A program made the translations under genes and the position numbers. A DNA stretch of 64,000 nt from assembly GCF_900115435.1 (NCBI RefSeq), contig NZ_FOWK01000002.1, positions 310,001 to 374,000 of the forward strand, given 5' to 3'. Below, piece by piece: positions 37,801 through 44,744 of this stretch (positions are counted from its first letter, which is position 1; each line of letters begins with the position of its first letter). The notes under the pieces are model-generated. The model ran no database searches. It saw only the letters and a list, made by a program, of their open reading frames with translations, and had not been told where the DNA came from. Source of the DNA: Prevotella sp. tf2-5 (GTDB lineage: Bacteria; Bacteroidota; Bacteroidia; Bacteroidales; Bacteroidaceae).

Positions 37801-37899
37801 TGTACGAGTATCCGAAATATGTCCCGTGATGGTGGTCTGTGCGACTGACGGCAATACCGTAGCCAGCACTATCAGTAATAGTACTAATCTTGTTTTCAT
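34807..37899 (-). CDS. SusC/RagA family TonB-linked outer-membrane protein
   Basis: 1030 residues. A signal peptide (ending ATVLPSVAQ) is followed by a carboxypeptidase-regulatory-like domain (ITGHISDTRTGESLIGASV), a plug domain (VVIGYGEQKRLELTSAISSV and the SusC signature IRIRGGNSITGGNEPLYVID), then a 22-strand beta-barrel ending in an aromatic residue region (KTILFGFNITL). It is an energised channel that works with the SusD protein encoded next to it. It lies 18 bases after the binding-protein gene, under the Cys-leader promoter. Confidence 0.96.
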   Translation of the reverse strand: MKTRLVLLLIVLATVLPSVAQTTITGHISDTRTGESLIGASVVPKSSKELGAVTDIDGNFTLVTNVELPLTLSVQYVGYRPQEVDVYDTSEPVDIQLSDNASRLNEVVVIGYGEQKRLELTSAISSVGSELLHQQNNSVESALQGAVAGLNVTQTSGQPGAASIIRIRGGNSITGGNEPLYVIDGFIVYNDPASNRTGAKTSDATLDPLAFLNPADIESIEVLKDVSATAIYGTRGANGVIIITTKKGSHGRNNITYNASFGWSSIAKRLSYLNAQQWVGLWNELYDNGEVGYHIDTPTQSYDWQDAALRTGFSQEHQVSVVGGDEISRYSISGGYKSQDGILKGTGLKRYVGRANYERNIFKTLLVGINANGAYNKVTGVADNSGSMFSPSPWVAAISHTPYTPIYNADGSYNYEPTPTSVDIYNGRVGNPISDLENTKAETENTRFIGTGFAEWTVIPQLKLKASLGADISNTRQSYYAPSYTTGGLANNGYASVGQTKTTTWQTEYTATYSNVFKRVHSLNVLLGYTAQHTDRSSVATTSYGFSNDATGYDNLGAAATTLPSVSSHYISTLQSWIGRVNYSYDSRYNASLTLRADGSSRFADNHRWGWFPSLGLSWNIDREKWLHLGKNVDFIQLRASIGTVGNQEIGDYQFAANVVPRTVIINNQKATSYIIENKSNPDLKWETTTSYNIGLSTGFFQNRLTVTLDAYYKKTNDLLLDVPVEQVIGFSTVLRNVGSVTNKGVELEIGGVLIDNKKWKWNVNANIAHNKNEVTSLGDSEYFLPDFAAVGTLQYINPLIVKVGEPLGTFYGYRFKGIIQSDEDLSSLPAQTISTVEPGNPKFEDINGDGVVNEQDRVVLGNIQPNFTYGFNTKVAYKNWDLFVSISGSYGNKLFNALACRLDRGNGYYYNPLAEVADRWTVTNPSNTIQKASSATSIYADDRFVENASYLKFRNIQLGYTLSVPQITKDAKLRLYVSLQNFFTITNYNGYDPEANRNGIDETSALYQGVDYGAYPAAKTILFGFNITL

Positions 37900-37917
37900 C
37901 TTTTTACCTTTTTTGAT

Positions 37918-38811
37918 TTACTTCTGTGCCAAGTCTTGTTGCTCAGTACGACGTATTTGTGCTGTCAGTTCCTTCTGTGGAAGCTGTAACAAACCGTACT
38001 CATGGACGTATTTGTTGCCGTCAGTCAATATCCAGCGGACAAATTTGCTCAACTGGCTATCGTGATGATTGTACTCTAATCCGATTTTACCTGTTGGAAT
38101 CTCCGCAAACTGTTGTTGCTCCAATAGAAGGATGATGTCGTCAAGACGAGCTTCGTCCAATACCTGCTCACCATGCTTATCGATGTCGAGGGGGATGATG
38201 GAAAGGTTGCTGCGTAATTGGCGACTCTGTAAGTCGAAAATGTTGGAAAGTGAGTTGATGGCAATACCTAATGGGTCACGACTGATTGCTGTATTCAAAA
38301 AACTATCATCCCCAGAGATCTTCTTACCTTTATAATTACTCGTCTCCTGCTTAAAATTGTCTGCCCAGGCACGGGAGGCAGACTGCTGGCTATTACCTGT
38401 GTAGACATGAAGCGATTTCTCTACTTTGCTCTCCTTCGTGTCATCGTCAAACTCATCCTTCACGAAGAAGAGACTCTTCAGCTTCTTGGCATTCAGACGC
38501 TTGCTGCTCAATAATTGAAAAGCCTCTGATTCCTTTACGGTGATGGGCAGCACAGCATAACGCGCAAAAAATACAGCGTCAGCATCCTGCTCTGTCATAA
38601 ATGATATCTGATGTTCTGTGTTGGTTGCTTTCCCTGAAACGATTTGGAAAGTGGCGTCATGGTTGGTTTTAGTATACTCGGTAACCCATTTCTCTACTAA
38701 TGGTCGTACGGCATTCTGTACGCGAAGGGTTACCTGTTCGTTCTGTGCTCCTACTGTCTGACTAGCTTGCAGCCCTAAGAGCAATGCTATGGTGAATACT
38801 GATTTTCTCAT
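37918..38811 (-). CDS. Periplasmic substrate-binding protein (PstS-like PBP fold)
   Basis: 297 residues with a signal peptide (MRKSVFTIALLLGLQAS, cut near VGAQ). The rest resembles type II periplasmic binding proteins of the PstS-like/oxyanion group: QVTLRVQNAVRPLVEKW, DAVFFARYAVLPIT, and a late FVRWILTDGNKYVHEYGLLQLP, which is the conserved C-terminal helix of PstS-like proteins. No ABC permease or ATPase is nearby, so it may serve the SusCD channel or another transporter. It is the first structural gene of the operon, and its start overlaps the end of the Cys-rich leader ORF in another frame. Confidence 0.75.
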   Translation of the reverse strand: MRKSVFTIALLLGLQASQTVGAQNEQVTLRVQNAVRPLVEKWVTEYTKTNHDATFQIVSGKATNTEHQISFMTEQDADAVFFARYAVLPITVKESEAFQLLSSKRLNAKKLKSLFFVKDEFDDDTKESKVEKSLHVYTGNSQQSASRAWADNFKQETSNYKGKKISGDDSFLNTAISRDPLGIAINSLSNIFDLQSRQLRSNLSIIPLDIDKHGEQVLDEARLDDIILLLEQQQFAEIPTGKIGLEYNHHDSQLSKFVRWILTDGNKYVHEYGLLQLPQKELTAQIRRTEQQDLAQK

Positions 38812-38932
38812 GTTTTTGTCGTTCTTTATATATATTAATAATGTGTTGGTCTCTTCCCTCCTTGTCATTTCTCATCATGCGCATGCTGCTACAACAACAG
38901 CAACACATTCGTTTCATCATCATTGTTTTCAT
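38762..38932 (-). CDS. Cys-rich leader ORF (putative attenuation peptide), 56 aa
   Basis: An ATG at 38932, about 41 bases after the predicted transcript start, opens a frame reading MKTMMMKRMCCCCCSSMRMM and ending at a TAG at 38762-38764. Codons 10-14 (38905-38891) are five consecutive Cys codons. The 5' part of the Cys run can pair with the following AGCAGCA (7-bp stem, 8-nt loop), so ribosome position over the Cys codons would decide this fold. The ORF overlaps the first 50 bases of the binding-protein gene in another frame, allowing translational coupling or competition. Cys-run leaders are known to control sulfur genes in other bacteria; here the role is inferred. Confidence 0.6.
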   Translation of the reverse strand: MKTMMMKRMCCCCCSSMRMMRNDKEGRDQHIINIYKERQKHEKISIHHSIALRAAS

Positions 38933-38979
38933 AACTCTTACGTTTTTTATTTGTTTGTTACTATGTCTTTTTGACACTG

Positions 38980-39011
38980 CAAAGGTACGGTGAAATCTAC
39001 ACTCTCGCAAT
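38980..39011 (-). promoter_or_regulatory. Promoter for the Cys-leader/SusCD operon
   Basis: On the minus strand, ATTG (39011-39008), N20, TACCTTTG (38987-38980). The leader to the first structural gene is about 160 bases, unusually long for this genome. Confidence 0.7.
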
Positions 39012-39121
39012 ACCCTTTAAATGGCATTTTCATATACCATAAGTTTGGTATGACAGATGATTTGATCGTTATGGAGAATGCTTGTAAACATGAAATGTTA
39101 AGTGAAGTAGGGATAAAAAAA

Positions 39122-39153
39122 TTTGGTAGTTTGCTAAATTCTATGTAATTTTG
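39122..39153 (+). promoter_or_regulatory. Promoter for pfkA
   Basis: TTTG (39122-39125), N20, TAATTTTG (39146-39153), 28 bases before the ATG. Confidence 0.75.
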
Positions 39154-39181
39154 CAACATAACCAATTAAACTTTTACGACT

Positions 39182-40159
39182 ATGGGTAAGATTAAGACTA
39201 TTGGAATTCTAACATCAGGAGGTGATGCCCCTGGTATGAATGCAGCCATTCGCGCCGTGACACGATCAGGTATTTATAATTGTTTTAACATTAAAGGTAT
39301 CTATCGAGGCTTTGACGGTCTTATCAAGGGTGAGGTCAAAGATTTCACTACAGAGAATGTCAGTGGTATCATCACCAAAGGCGGTACTATCCTGAAGACA
39401 GCCCGGAGCAAGGAGTTTATGACCCCAGAGGGTAGGCAGAAGGCTTATGAGACTTGTCAACAACAGGGCATTGACGCATTGGTGGTGATTGGCGGCAACG
39501 GTTCGCTGACCGGAGCCTGGAACTTCGGTGTTGAGTTTGACTTCCCTGTCATCGGTCTGCCAGGAACCATCGATAATGACCTGTACGGCACCGATGCTAC
39601 TATTGGTTATGATACGACGATGAACACTATCATGGAGTGTGTGGACCGTATTCGTGATACCGCCAACTCGCATGAGCGTATCTTCTTCATAGAGGTTATG
39701 GGACGTGACGCTGGTTTCCTGGCTCAGAATTGTGCCATCGCCTGTGGCGCTGAGGCAGCGATCGTACCAGAGGAAGCAACTGATGTCGACCAGTTGGCTG
39801 CCTTCATGGGGCGTGGCATCCGCAAGTCAAAGAAGTCATGTATCGTCATCGTCTCTGAGAGTCCCAAATGTGGTGCCCTTTACTACGCAGACCGTGTAAA
39901 GCACGAGTTCCCTGAGTTCGATGTACGTGTCTCTATCCTAGGACACTTGCAACGTGGAGGAAGCCCCTCTGCCCGCGACCGTATTCTGGCTAGTTGTATG
40001 GGCGTAGGAGCTATTGAGGCGATCAAACAAGGACAGCGTAATGTTATGGTGGGCTACCGTATGAATGAGATTGTCTATGTGCCTTTCACGGAATGTATCC
40101 GTACAGACAAACGCTTTGACAAGCGTCTTATCAATGTGCTTGATGAATTGAGTATTTAA
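39182..40159 (+). CDS. pfkA: ATP-dependent 6-phosphofructokinase
   Basis: Phosphorylates fructose 6-phosphate, the committed step of glycolysis. It has 325 residues with [17 protein letters not shown] (ATP/Mg site), [10 protein letters not shown], catalytic Asp in [14 protein letters not shown], and [11 protein letters not shown] for the substrate. Gly rather than a bulky acidic residue in GGNGS supports ATP over pyrophosphate as donor, as in the E. coli-type group. The lipoprotein gene begins 2 bases after its stop. Confidence 0.95.
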   Translation: MGKIKTIGILTSGGDAPGMNAAIRAVTRSGIYNCFNIKGIYRGFDGLIKGEVKDFTTENVSGIITKGGTILKTARSKEFMTPEGRQKAYETCQQQGIDALVVIGGNGSLTGAWNFGVEFDFPVIGLPGTIDNDLYGTDATIGYDTTMNTIMECVDRIRDTANSHERIFFIEVMGRDAGFLAQNCAIACGAEAAIVPEEATDVDQLAAFMGRGIRKSKKSCIVIVSESPKCGALYYADRVKHEFPEFDVRVSILGHLQRGGSPSARDRILASCMGVGAIEAIKQGQRNVMVGYRMNEIVYVPFTECIRTDKRFDKRLINVLDELSI

Positions 40160-40161
40160 GG

Positions 40162-40953
40162 GTGAAAGAGTATATACATATCCTATGTGGTATAGCCATT
40201 GTCTTTGTCATCACATTGACAATGAGCTCATGCAAACAAGGCAATAAGCCGACTGGTGCAGAAGAGCCTGCTGATAGTACAGTGACTATCGTAGAGGAGA
40301 AGAAAGCTGAATTGGATTATAACACCACAGACGCCAGGTCCTTTGGTCTTTACGGATGTGTGGCAAAGGTGGTGACAACAACCTATATGGCTACCCTTGA
40401 GGGCGACAAGCTGGTCAAGGGAATCATCTCTAACAGGACAGACAGTCTCGCCACTTTCGACGAGAAAGGACGCGTGACGCTTGATCCTTATGCGAACCCT
40501 TATGTCTATGATGCTGACGGGAAGTTTATCAAGGGACGCTCCAAGGCATCACAGATGAACCGTGACAAGGATGGACGTGTGATCAGTTATACTAACCGGG
40601 AAAATGAGAATCACTGGGAAGGATATAGCTACGAGTTCTCTTACGACAAAGAGGGTCGTATCACCACGATTGAATGGGGTGGATGGGAGGAAGGTGAGAG
40701 CTACGGTCTCACTTATCAAGACGGGAAGCTATATCCCAGCAGCGTGCATATCGATGGACTAGCTTGTGCCGATATCTATAAGACAGACATCCGTTACCGA
40801 TATACGAAGTTTGATGAACAAGGAAACTGGACGGCACGTGAGATGTATTTCGATATTATGCAAACGACGGAGGAATACGAGGGTAATGAGAACCCTCCGA
40901 AGGACTATAGTAAGGAATACTATATCCAGGAAAGAATAATCACCTATTATTAA
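40162..40953 (+). CDS. Hypothetical lipoprotein with YD-like repeats
   Basis: 263 residues, starting with GTG 2 bases after pfkA. A lipoprotein signal ends at TMSSC (Cys near residue 24). The body holds repeated motifs of the form 'YD-x-DGK/EGRI' (FDEKGRVT, YDADGKFI, RDKDGRVISY, YDKEGRITTIEW, FDEQGNWTA), spaced like YD/RHS beta-repeats and typical of many Bacteroidetes lipoproteins of unknown role. It probably faces the periplasm or cell surface. It lies in a run with pfkA and tcdA. Confidence 0.75.
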   Translation: MKEYIHILCGIAIVFVITLTMSSCKQGNKPTGAEEPADSTVTIVEEKKAELDYNTTDARSFGLYGCVAKVVTTTYMATLEGDKLVKGIISNRTDSLATFDEKGRVTLDPYANPYVYDADGKFIKGRSKASQMNRDKDGRVISYTNRENENHWEGYSYEFSYDKEGRITTIEWGGWEEGESYGLTYQDGKLYPSSVHIDGLACADIYKTDIRYRYTKFDEQGNWTAREMYFDIMQTTEEYEGNENPPKDYSKEYYIQERIITYY

Positions 40954-40979
40954 TAAACGGAGACGAGGGTCTGCTCTTT

Positions 40980-41687
40980 ATGACAAAACCAATCTTTCAA
41001 CGTGCTGAGGCGTTGTTGGGTGCAGACGGTATGGAGCGTCTCCTCGAACAGCGTGTCATCCTCTTTGGTGTCGGGGGCGTGGGCTCCTGGTGTGCCGAGG
41101 CTTTGGTGCGTACCGGACTGAAGCATCTGACGATTGTGGACTTCGACAGTGTGGATGTGACCAATGTCAACCGGCAAATAATGGCGACCACCAAGACAGT
41201 GGGACAGGTGAAGGTGGCGGCATTGAAAGAGCGGTTGCTTGCCATCAATCCTGATGCGGAGATCACCGCCCTTCAGAAGACATTCACGGAAGAGACGGCT
41301 GCAGCGTTTCATCTTGAGACCTATGACTATATCATCGATGCCATTGACTCGTTGAAAGATAAGGCATTATTGATAGAACTAGCCTGTCAGACAAAGGCAA
41401 AGTTCTTCTCATCAATGGGTGCGGCATTGAAACTCGATCCTACAAAGATACAAGTAGCGGAGTTTTGGAAGGTGAAAGGAGACCCTCTGGCGCGTGCATT
41501 GAGAAACCGCTTCAAGAAAGAGAAACGATTTCCCAGGCACAAGTTCCAGTGTGTCTTCAGTGATGAGGTCTTTAACTCTCAACTCCAAATCAAGGGCTCT
41601 CTTGTACATATTACTTCAATCTTTGGGATGACCCTTGCAGGACTGGTCATTCAAGATGTTGCTTCTTTCAGTTGTAATAAAGCCTGA
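40980..41687 (+). CDS. tcdA: tRNA threonylcarbamoyladenosine dehydratase
   Basis: A 235-residue E1-like adenylating enzyme that cyclises t6A37 in tRNA to the hydantoin form (ct6A). The nucleotide motif GVGGVGSWCAEALVRTGLKH and TIVDFDSVDVTNVNRQ are diagnostic, with AIDSLKDKALLI further on. The last 37 bases overlap the convergent MalY-like gene. It follows the lipoprotein gene by 26 bases. Confidence 0.92.
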   Translation: MTKPIFQRAEALLGADGMERLLEQRVILFGVGGVGSWCAEALVRTGLKHLTIVDFDSVDVTNVNRQIMATTKTVGQVKVAALKERLLAINPDAEITALQKTFTEETAAAFHLETYDYIIDAIDSLKDKALLIELACQTKAKFFSSMGAALKLDPTKIQVAEFWKVKGDPLARALRNRFKKEKRFPRHKFQCVFSDEVFNSQLQIKGSLVHITSIFGMTLAGLVIQDVASFSCNKA

Positions 41688-42820
41688 AGAAGAACACTTC
41701 TGGGAGTACCGACATTCATACGCATAAAACCCTCGCCACCTGCCCCGAACATCTCACCATCATTTAGTGCTAGGTGTGCTTTGTTGACAAAGAGGTCAAT
41801 GAGTTGTTCGTGAGTAAATCCCAATCCGCGGCAATCGAGCCATACAAGGAAAGAGGCTTGTGGACGAAGGGGTTTTATTTTTGGAAGATGTTGCTGGAAG
41901 AAGTCTTCCAAGAATCGGATGTTCCCTTCCACGTAGTCAAGCATCTCCTTGAGCCAAGTCTCGCCCTGTTGATAAGCGGCGATGGTGGCGATGGGGGAGA
42001 ACAGGGGAGGATCGTTCAACTCATTCGCCTCCAGCCACGTATAGAAACGACGGCGGATGGTGTCGTTGGGTACGATGGCATAACTGCTGACGATACCTGC
42101 GATATTAAACGTCTTCGAGGGCGCTCCGAAGGTGATACTGCACTGTGCCGCCTCCTCACTGACTGTAGCGAACGGGACGTGACGGTTGCCAAAGAGTGCC
42201 ATGTCACTATGTATCTCGTCCGACAGGACGAGGATGCCGTGTTGATAACAGAAATGAGCTAACCGCCGAAGTGTCTCCTCTTTCCAACAGATGCCTGCAG
42301 GATTGTGAGGGTTGCTGAGAATCAGTATCTTGCACTGTTCATCTGTGATCTGTTCCAACTGCTCAAAGTCCATGTCGTAATTCCCGTCAGGCAGTCGCTT
42401 CAACGGATTATACACCACCTTGCGCCCGTTGCCTTGTGGGGTCAGCCGGAAAGGATGATAGACAGGAGGTTGGATAATCACCTTATCGCCTTCCTTCGAG
42501 AATATATTAACAGCCATCCCAATCCCTTTCACAATGCCGGGAATGTAGGTGAGCCACTCCCGTCGTATGTCCCACTGGTGATGGTCATGAACCCATCGGA
42601 TGATGGTGTCCCACAGCTCCTCGGGTACCACCGTATAGCCGAACAAAGAGTGGTCGAGGCGTTGCCGTAGCGCCTCTGTGATAAACGGTGGTGTCTCGAA
42701 ATCCATATCCGCCACCCACAGCGGGAGCAGGTCGCTGCGTCCGTATCGTTCCAGCAGTACCCCGTGTTTCAGGTCGTTACTGCCTCTGCGGTCTATGATT
42801 TTGTCAAAACTATAAGTCAT
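41651..42820 (-). CDS. MalY/PatB family C-S lyase (cystathionine beta-lyase type)
   Basis: 389 residues, PLP fold type I. It starts YSFDKIIDRRGSNDLKHGVL, typical of MalY/PatB proteins. It has LILSNPHNPAGICW, LSDEIHSDM, and the PLP lysine in GAPSKTFNIAGI. Family members split cystathionine or cysteine to give homocysteine or sulfide plus pyruvate and ammonia. It overlaps the preceding sulfhydrylase-like gene by 11 bases, so the pair is co-translated, fitting a role in methionine or cysteine interconversion. Confidence 0.9.
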   Translation of the reverse strand: MTYSFDKIIDRRGSNDLKHGVLLERYGRSDLLPLWVADMDFETPPFITEALRQRLDHSLFGYTVVPEELWDTIIRWVHDHHQWDIRREWLTYIPGIVKGIGMAVNIFSKEGDKVIIQPPVYHPFRLTPQGNGRKVVYNPLKRLPDGNYDMDFEQLEQITDEQCKILILSNPHNPAGICWKEETLRRLAHFCYQHGILVLSDEIHSDMALFGNRHVPFATVSEEAAQCSITFGAPSKTFNIAGIVSSYAIVPNDTIRRRFYTWLEANELNDPPLFSPIATIAAYQQGETWLKEMLDYVEGNIRFLEDFFQQHLPKIKPLRPQASFLVWLDCRGLGFTHEQLIDLFVNKAHLALNDGEMFGAGGEGFMRMNVGTPRSVLLQALLQLKEATS

Positions 42821-43991
42821 CTTCTAAAGCTTGTTGTAAGTCTTCCAATAAATCTTCTACAGCCTCCAGTCCTACTGACAGACGGATCGTGGTCTGTCGT
42901 ACATTCATCTTTTCTAGTTGATGTTCGGGGAAGAGACCGAAAATCGTGCTTGCCGGATGAATAGCCAACGTACGGTTGTCGAAGAGATTGGTGGCACGAT
43001 GGATGAGTCTCAGGCGGTTGAGGAACCGGAAACATGCATCCTTGCTTGCCAGATCGATAGTCAGCATTGCTCCTGCCGTCTTGCCGAACTGGCGTTGGGC
43101 AAGTTGATAATAGGGATTATCTTTCAATCCAATGTAATTGACATTCTGTATCATACCCAGTTCCCTCAACCCTTCAGCCAACTGGAGGGCGTTGGCAGCC
43201 TGCCGCTGATAACGTACATCCAGGGTTTCCAGTCCTAAGGTCTGAAGATAAGCTGCCTGTGATGTCATATAGGCACCGAGATTAAATAGCAGCTCGTATT
43301 TGATGCGTTGGTTTATCAGAGGGAAGGTACCATAATCGATGACTAATCCACCCAATGACGTACCACCCCCGGAGAGGTATTTGGTACTTGACACTACCTC
43401 AACATCCACGCCCAGCTCCCTCAGATGTGTCTCTGTGAAGGGAATCACAGTCGAGTCGACAATCAGAGGAACACCTTTCTGATGGGCGATCTCCGCAATA
43501 GCGTGAAGGTCGGCGACCTCCAATTGCGGATTAGTGACAATCTCCAGGAACACACAACAAGTATGCTCGTCAATAGCGTCCTCTACAGCTTGCAGGTCGG
43601 TCAAGTCTCGTAAACGAGGTTTCACGCCAAAACGCAATAGGGTGTTGGATATTAAGGCAAGTGTATTACCAAAGAGATGATGTGAGGTCACGATATTCTT
43701 GCCCTGTGAGGCAACGGCAAGGAGCGTGTTGCTGATAGCCGCCATGCCAGAGTTAAAGGCAGTCACATGAGCAGCATTCGTCAGCAACCGTACACGCTGT
43801 TCCAGGTTAGTCACGGTAGGATTCTCCACTCTGGCATAGTCGGGAGCTTTGATGCGATTGCAGAAGGCATCTGCCATCTCCGCGGCATCATCAAATTCAA
43901 ACGCAACATTATTATATATGGGTACGGCCAGCGAGCCATAGGCATCGGGACGTACATAGGGTGTGTCAATAGCAATAGTCTGTTTCTTCAT
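42810..43991 (-). CDS. O-acetylhomoserine sulfhydrylase / Cys-Met metabolism PLP enzyme
   Basis: 393 residues from the ATG at 43991 (MKKQTIAID); an ATG at 43997 would add two. This is the gamma-family of PLP enzymes: RVENPTVTNLEQRV near the start, AFNSGMAAISNTLL, VDSTVIPF, and the PLP lysine in VVSSTKYLSGGGT. Members use O-acetylhomoserine with sulfide or cysteine to make homocysteine or cystathionine. MetA in this window is predicted to make O-acetylhomoserine, which favours the sulfhydrylase reading. It starts a few bases after the response-regulator gene and overlaps the MalY-like gene. Confidence 0.85.
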   Translation of the reverse strand: MKKQTIAIDTPYVRPDAYGSLAVPIYNNVAFEFDDAAEMADAFCNRIKAPDYARVENPTVTNLEQRVRLLTNAAHVTAFNSGMAAISNTLLAVASQGKNIVTSHHLFGNTLALISNTLLRFGVKPRLRDLTDLQAVEDAIDEHTCCVFLEIVTNPQLEVADLHAIAEIAHQKGVPLIVDSTVIPFTETHLRELGVDVEVVSSTKYLSGGGTSLGGLVIDYGTFPLINQRIKYELLFNLGAYMTSQAAYLQTLGLETLDVRYQRQAANALQLAEGLRELGMIQNVNYIGLKDNPYYQLAQRQFGKTAGAMLTIDLASKDACFRFLNRLRLIHRATNLFDNRTLAIHPASTIFGLFPEHQLEKMNVRQTTIRLSVGLEAVEDLLEDLQQALEDDL

Positions 43992-43997
43992 AATCAT

Positions 43998-44642
43998 TTA
44001 AATATAGAATTCAGAAGGGTCTACCAGTCCGGCGCGGAAAGCATATTTAATAGCTTCGTGAGCAGTATTCACCTGTAGTTTCCTGAATATGTTCTTTTTA
44101 TGGGTGTTTACGGTGTGGATACTGGAATAGCGCTCATAGGCAATCTCCTTGGTTGTCTTCCCCTGTGCCACACCACGCAGGATCTCGATCTCCGTTTCTG
44201 TCAGTACCTTCGGACGTTGTTCTTCGTCAGCCTGTTGACAGATCAGTACCTCTGCGGCACGCTGGCAGAGGTAACGATCGCCGCGTGTGGCATAATCAAT
44301 GGCATGGCGGAACAATTTGAAAGGGGAGTCTTTGAATACGATACTCACATTACGTACGGTATAAACCAGTTTGCGCATGACCTGAATGGTCAGATCATCG
44401 CTCACCATGATCCATTGAGTACGTGGGAAACGCTCGATAATAACGAGAAGTTGTTCCTCGTCCTGAATATCATATAAGGTATAGTCGAGCACGACGATGC
44501 TCTTTTCCTCTTTCTGTAACTGACTGATTAGCTGATCCTTGTTGACAGCAACATGGATAGTCGCACTCTCAAGTTCTCTGATAAGGGTCCTCAGGGCGAA
44601 AGCAGTAAGCTCCTGATTGTCTGCCAAGATAAAATTCACCAT
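43998..44642 (-). CDS. LuxR/NarL-type response regulator
   Basis: 214 residues: a receiver-like domain with phospho-acceptor Asp53 (SIVVLDYTL) but only one Asp in the acidic pocket (ADNQ), and a C-terminal LuxR helix-turn-helix (LTETEIEILRGVAQGKTTKE, then HTVNTHKKNIFRKL). No kinase gene is adjacent. It abuts the sulfhydrylase-like gene, so it probably senses or controls sulfur amino-acid metabolism. The reduced acidic pocket raises the possibility of phosphorylation-independent activity. Confidence 0.88.
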   Translation of the reverse strand: MVNFILADNQELTAFALRTLIRELESATIHVAVNKDQLISQLQKEEKSIVVLDYTLYDIQDEEQLLVIIERFPRTQWIMVSDDLTIQVMRKLVYTVRNVSIVFKDSPFKLFRHAIDYATRGDRYLCQRAAEVLICQQADEEQRPKVLTETEIEILRGVAQGKTTKEIAYERYSSIHTVNTHKKNIFRKLQVNTAHEAIKYAFRAGLVDPSEFYI

Positions 44643-44669
44643 ACTTTTGTCTCATTTAGTTTGTCGGTG

Positions 44670-44701
44670 CAAAGGTAAGGTGAATATAGAAGGTGTACAA
44701 T
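44670..44701 (-). promoter_or_regulatory. Promoter for the response regulator/sulfhydrylase operon
   Basis: On the minus strand, ATTG (44701-44698), N20, TACCTTTG (44677-44670). Confidence 0.7.
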
Positions 44702-44744
44702 ACCGCTTTTCGGTTATTCCATCTACCTAATGTTTGGTATATCG

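Noticed and set aside
38869..39010. Longer leader ORF start at 39010
   Set aside because: It would begin upstream of the predicted transcript start; the ATG at 38932 lies inside the transcript.
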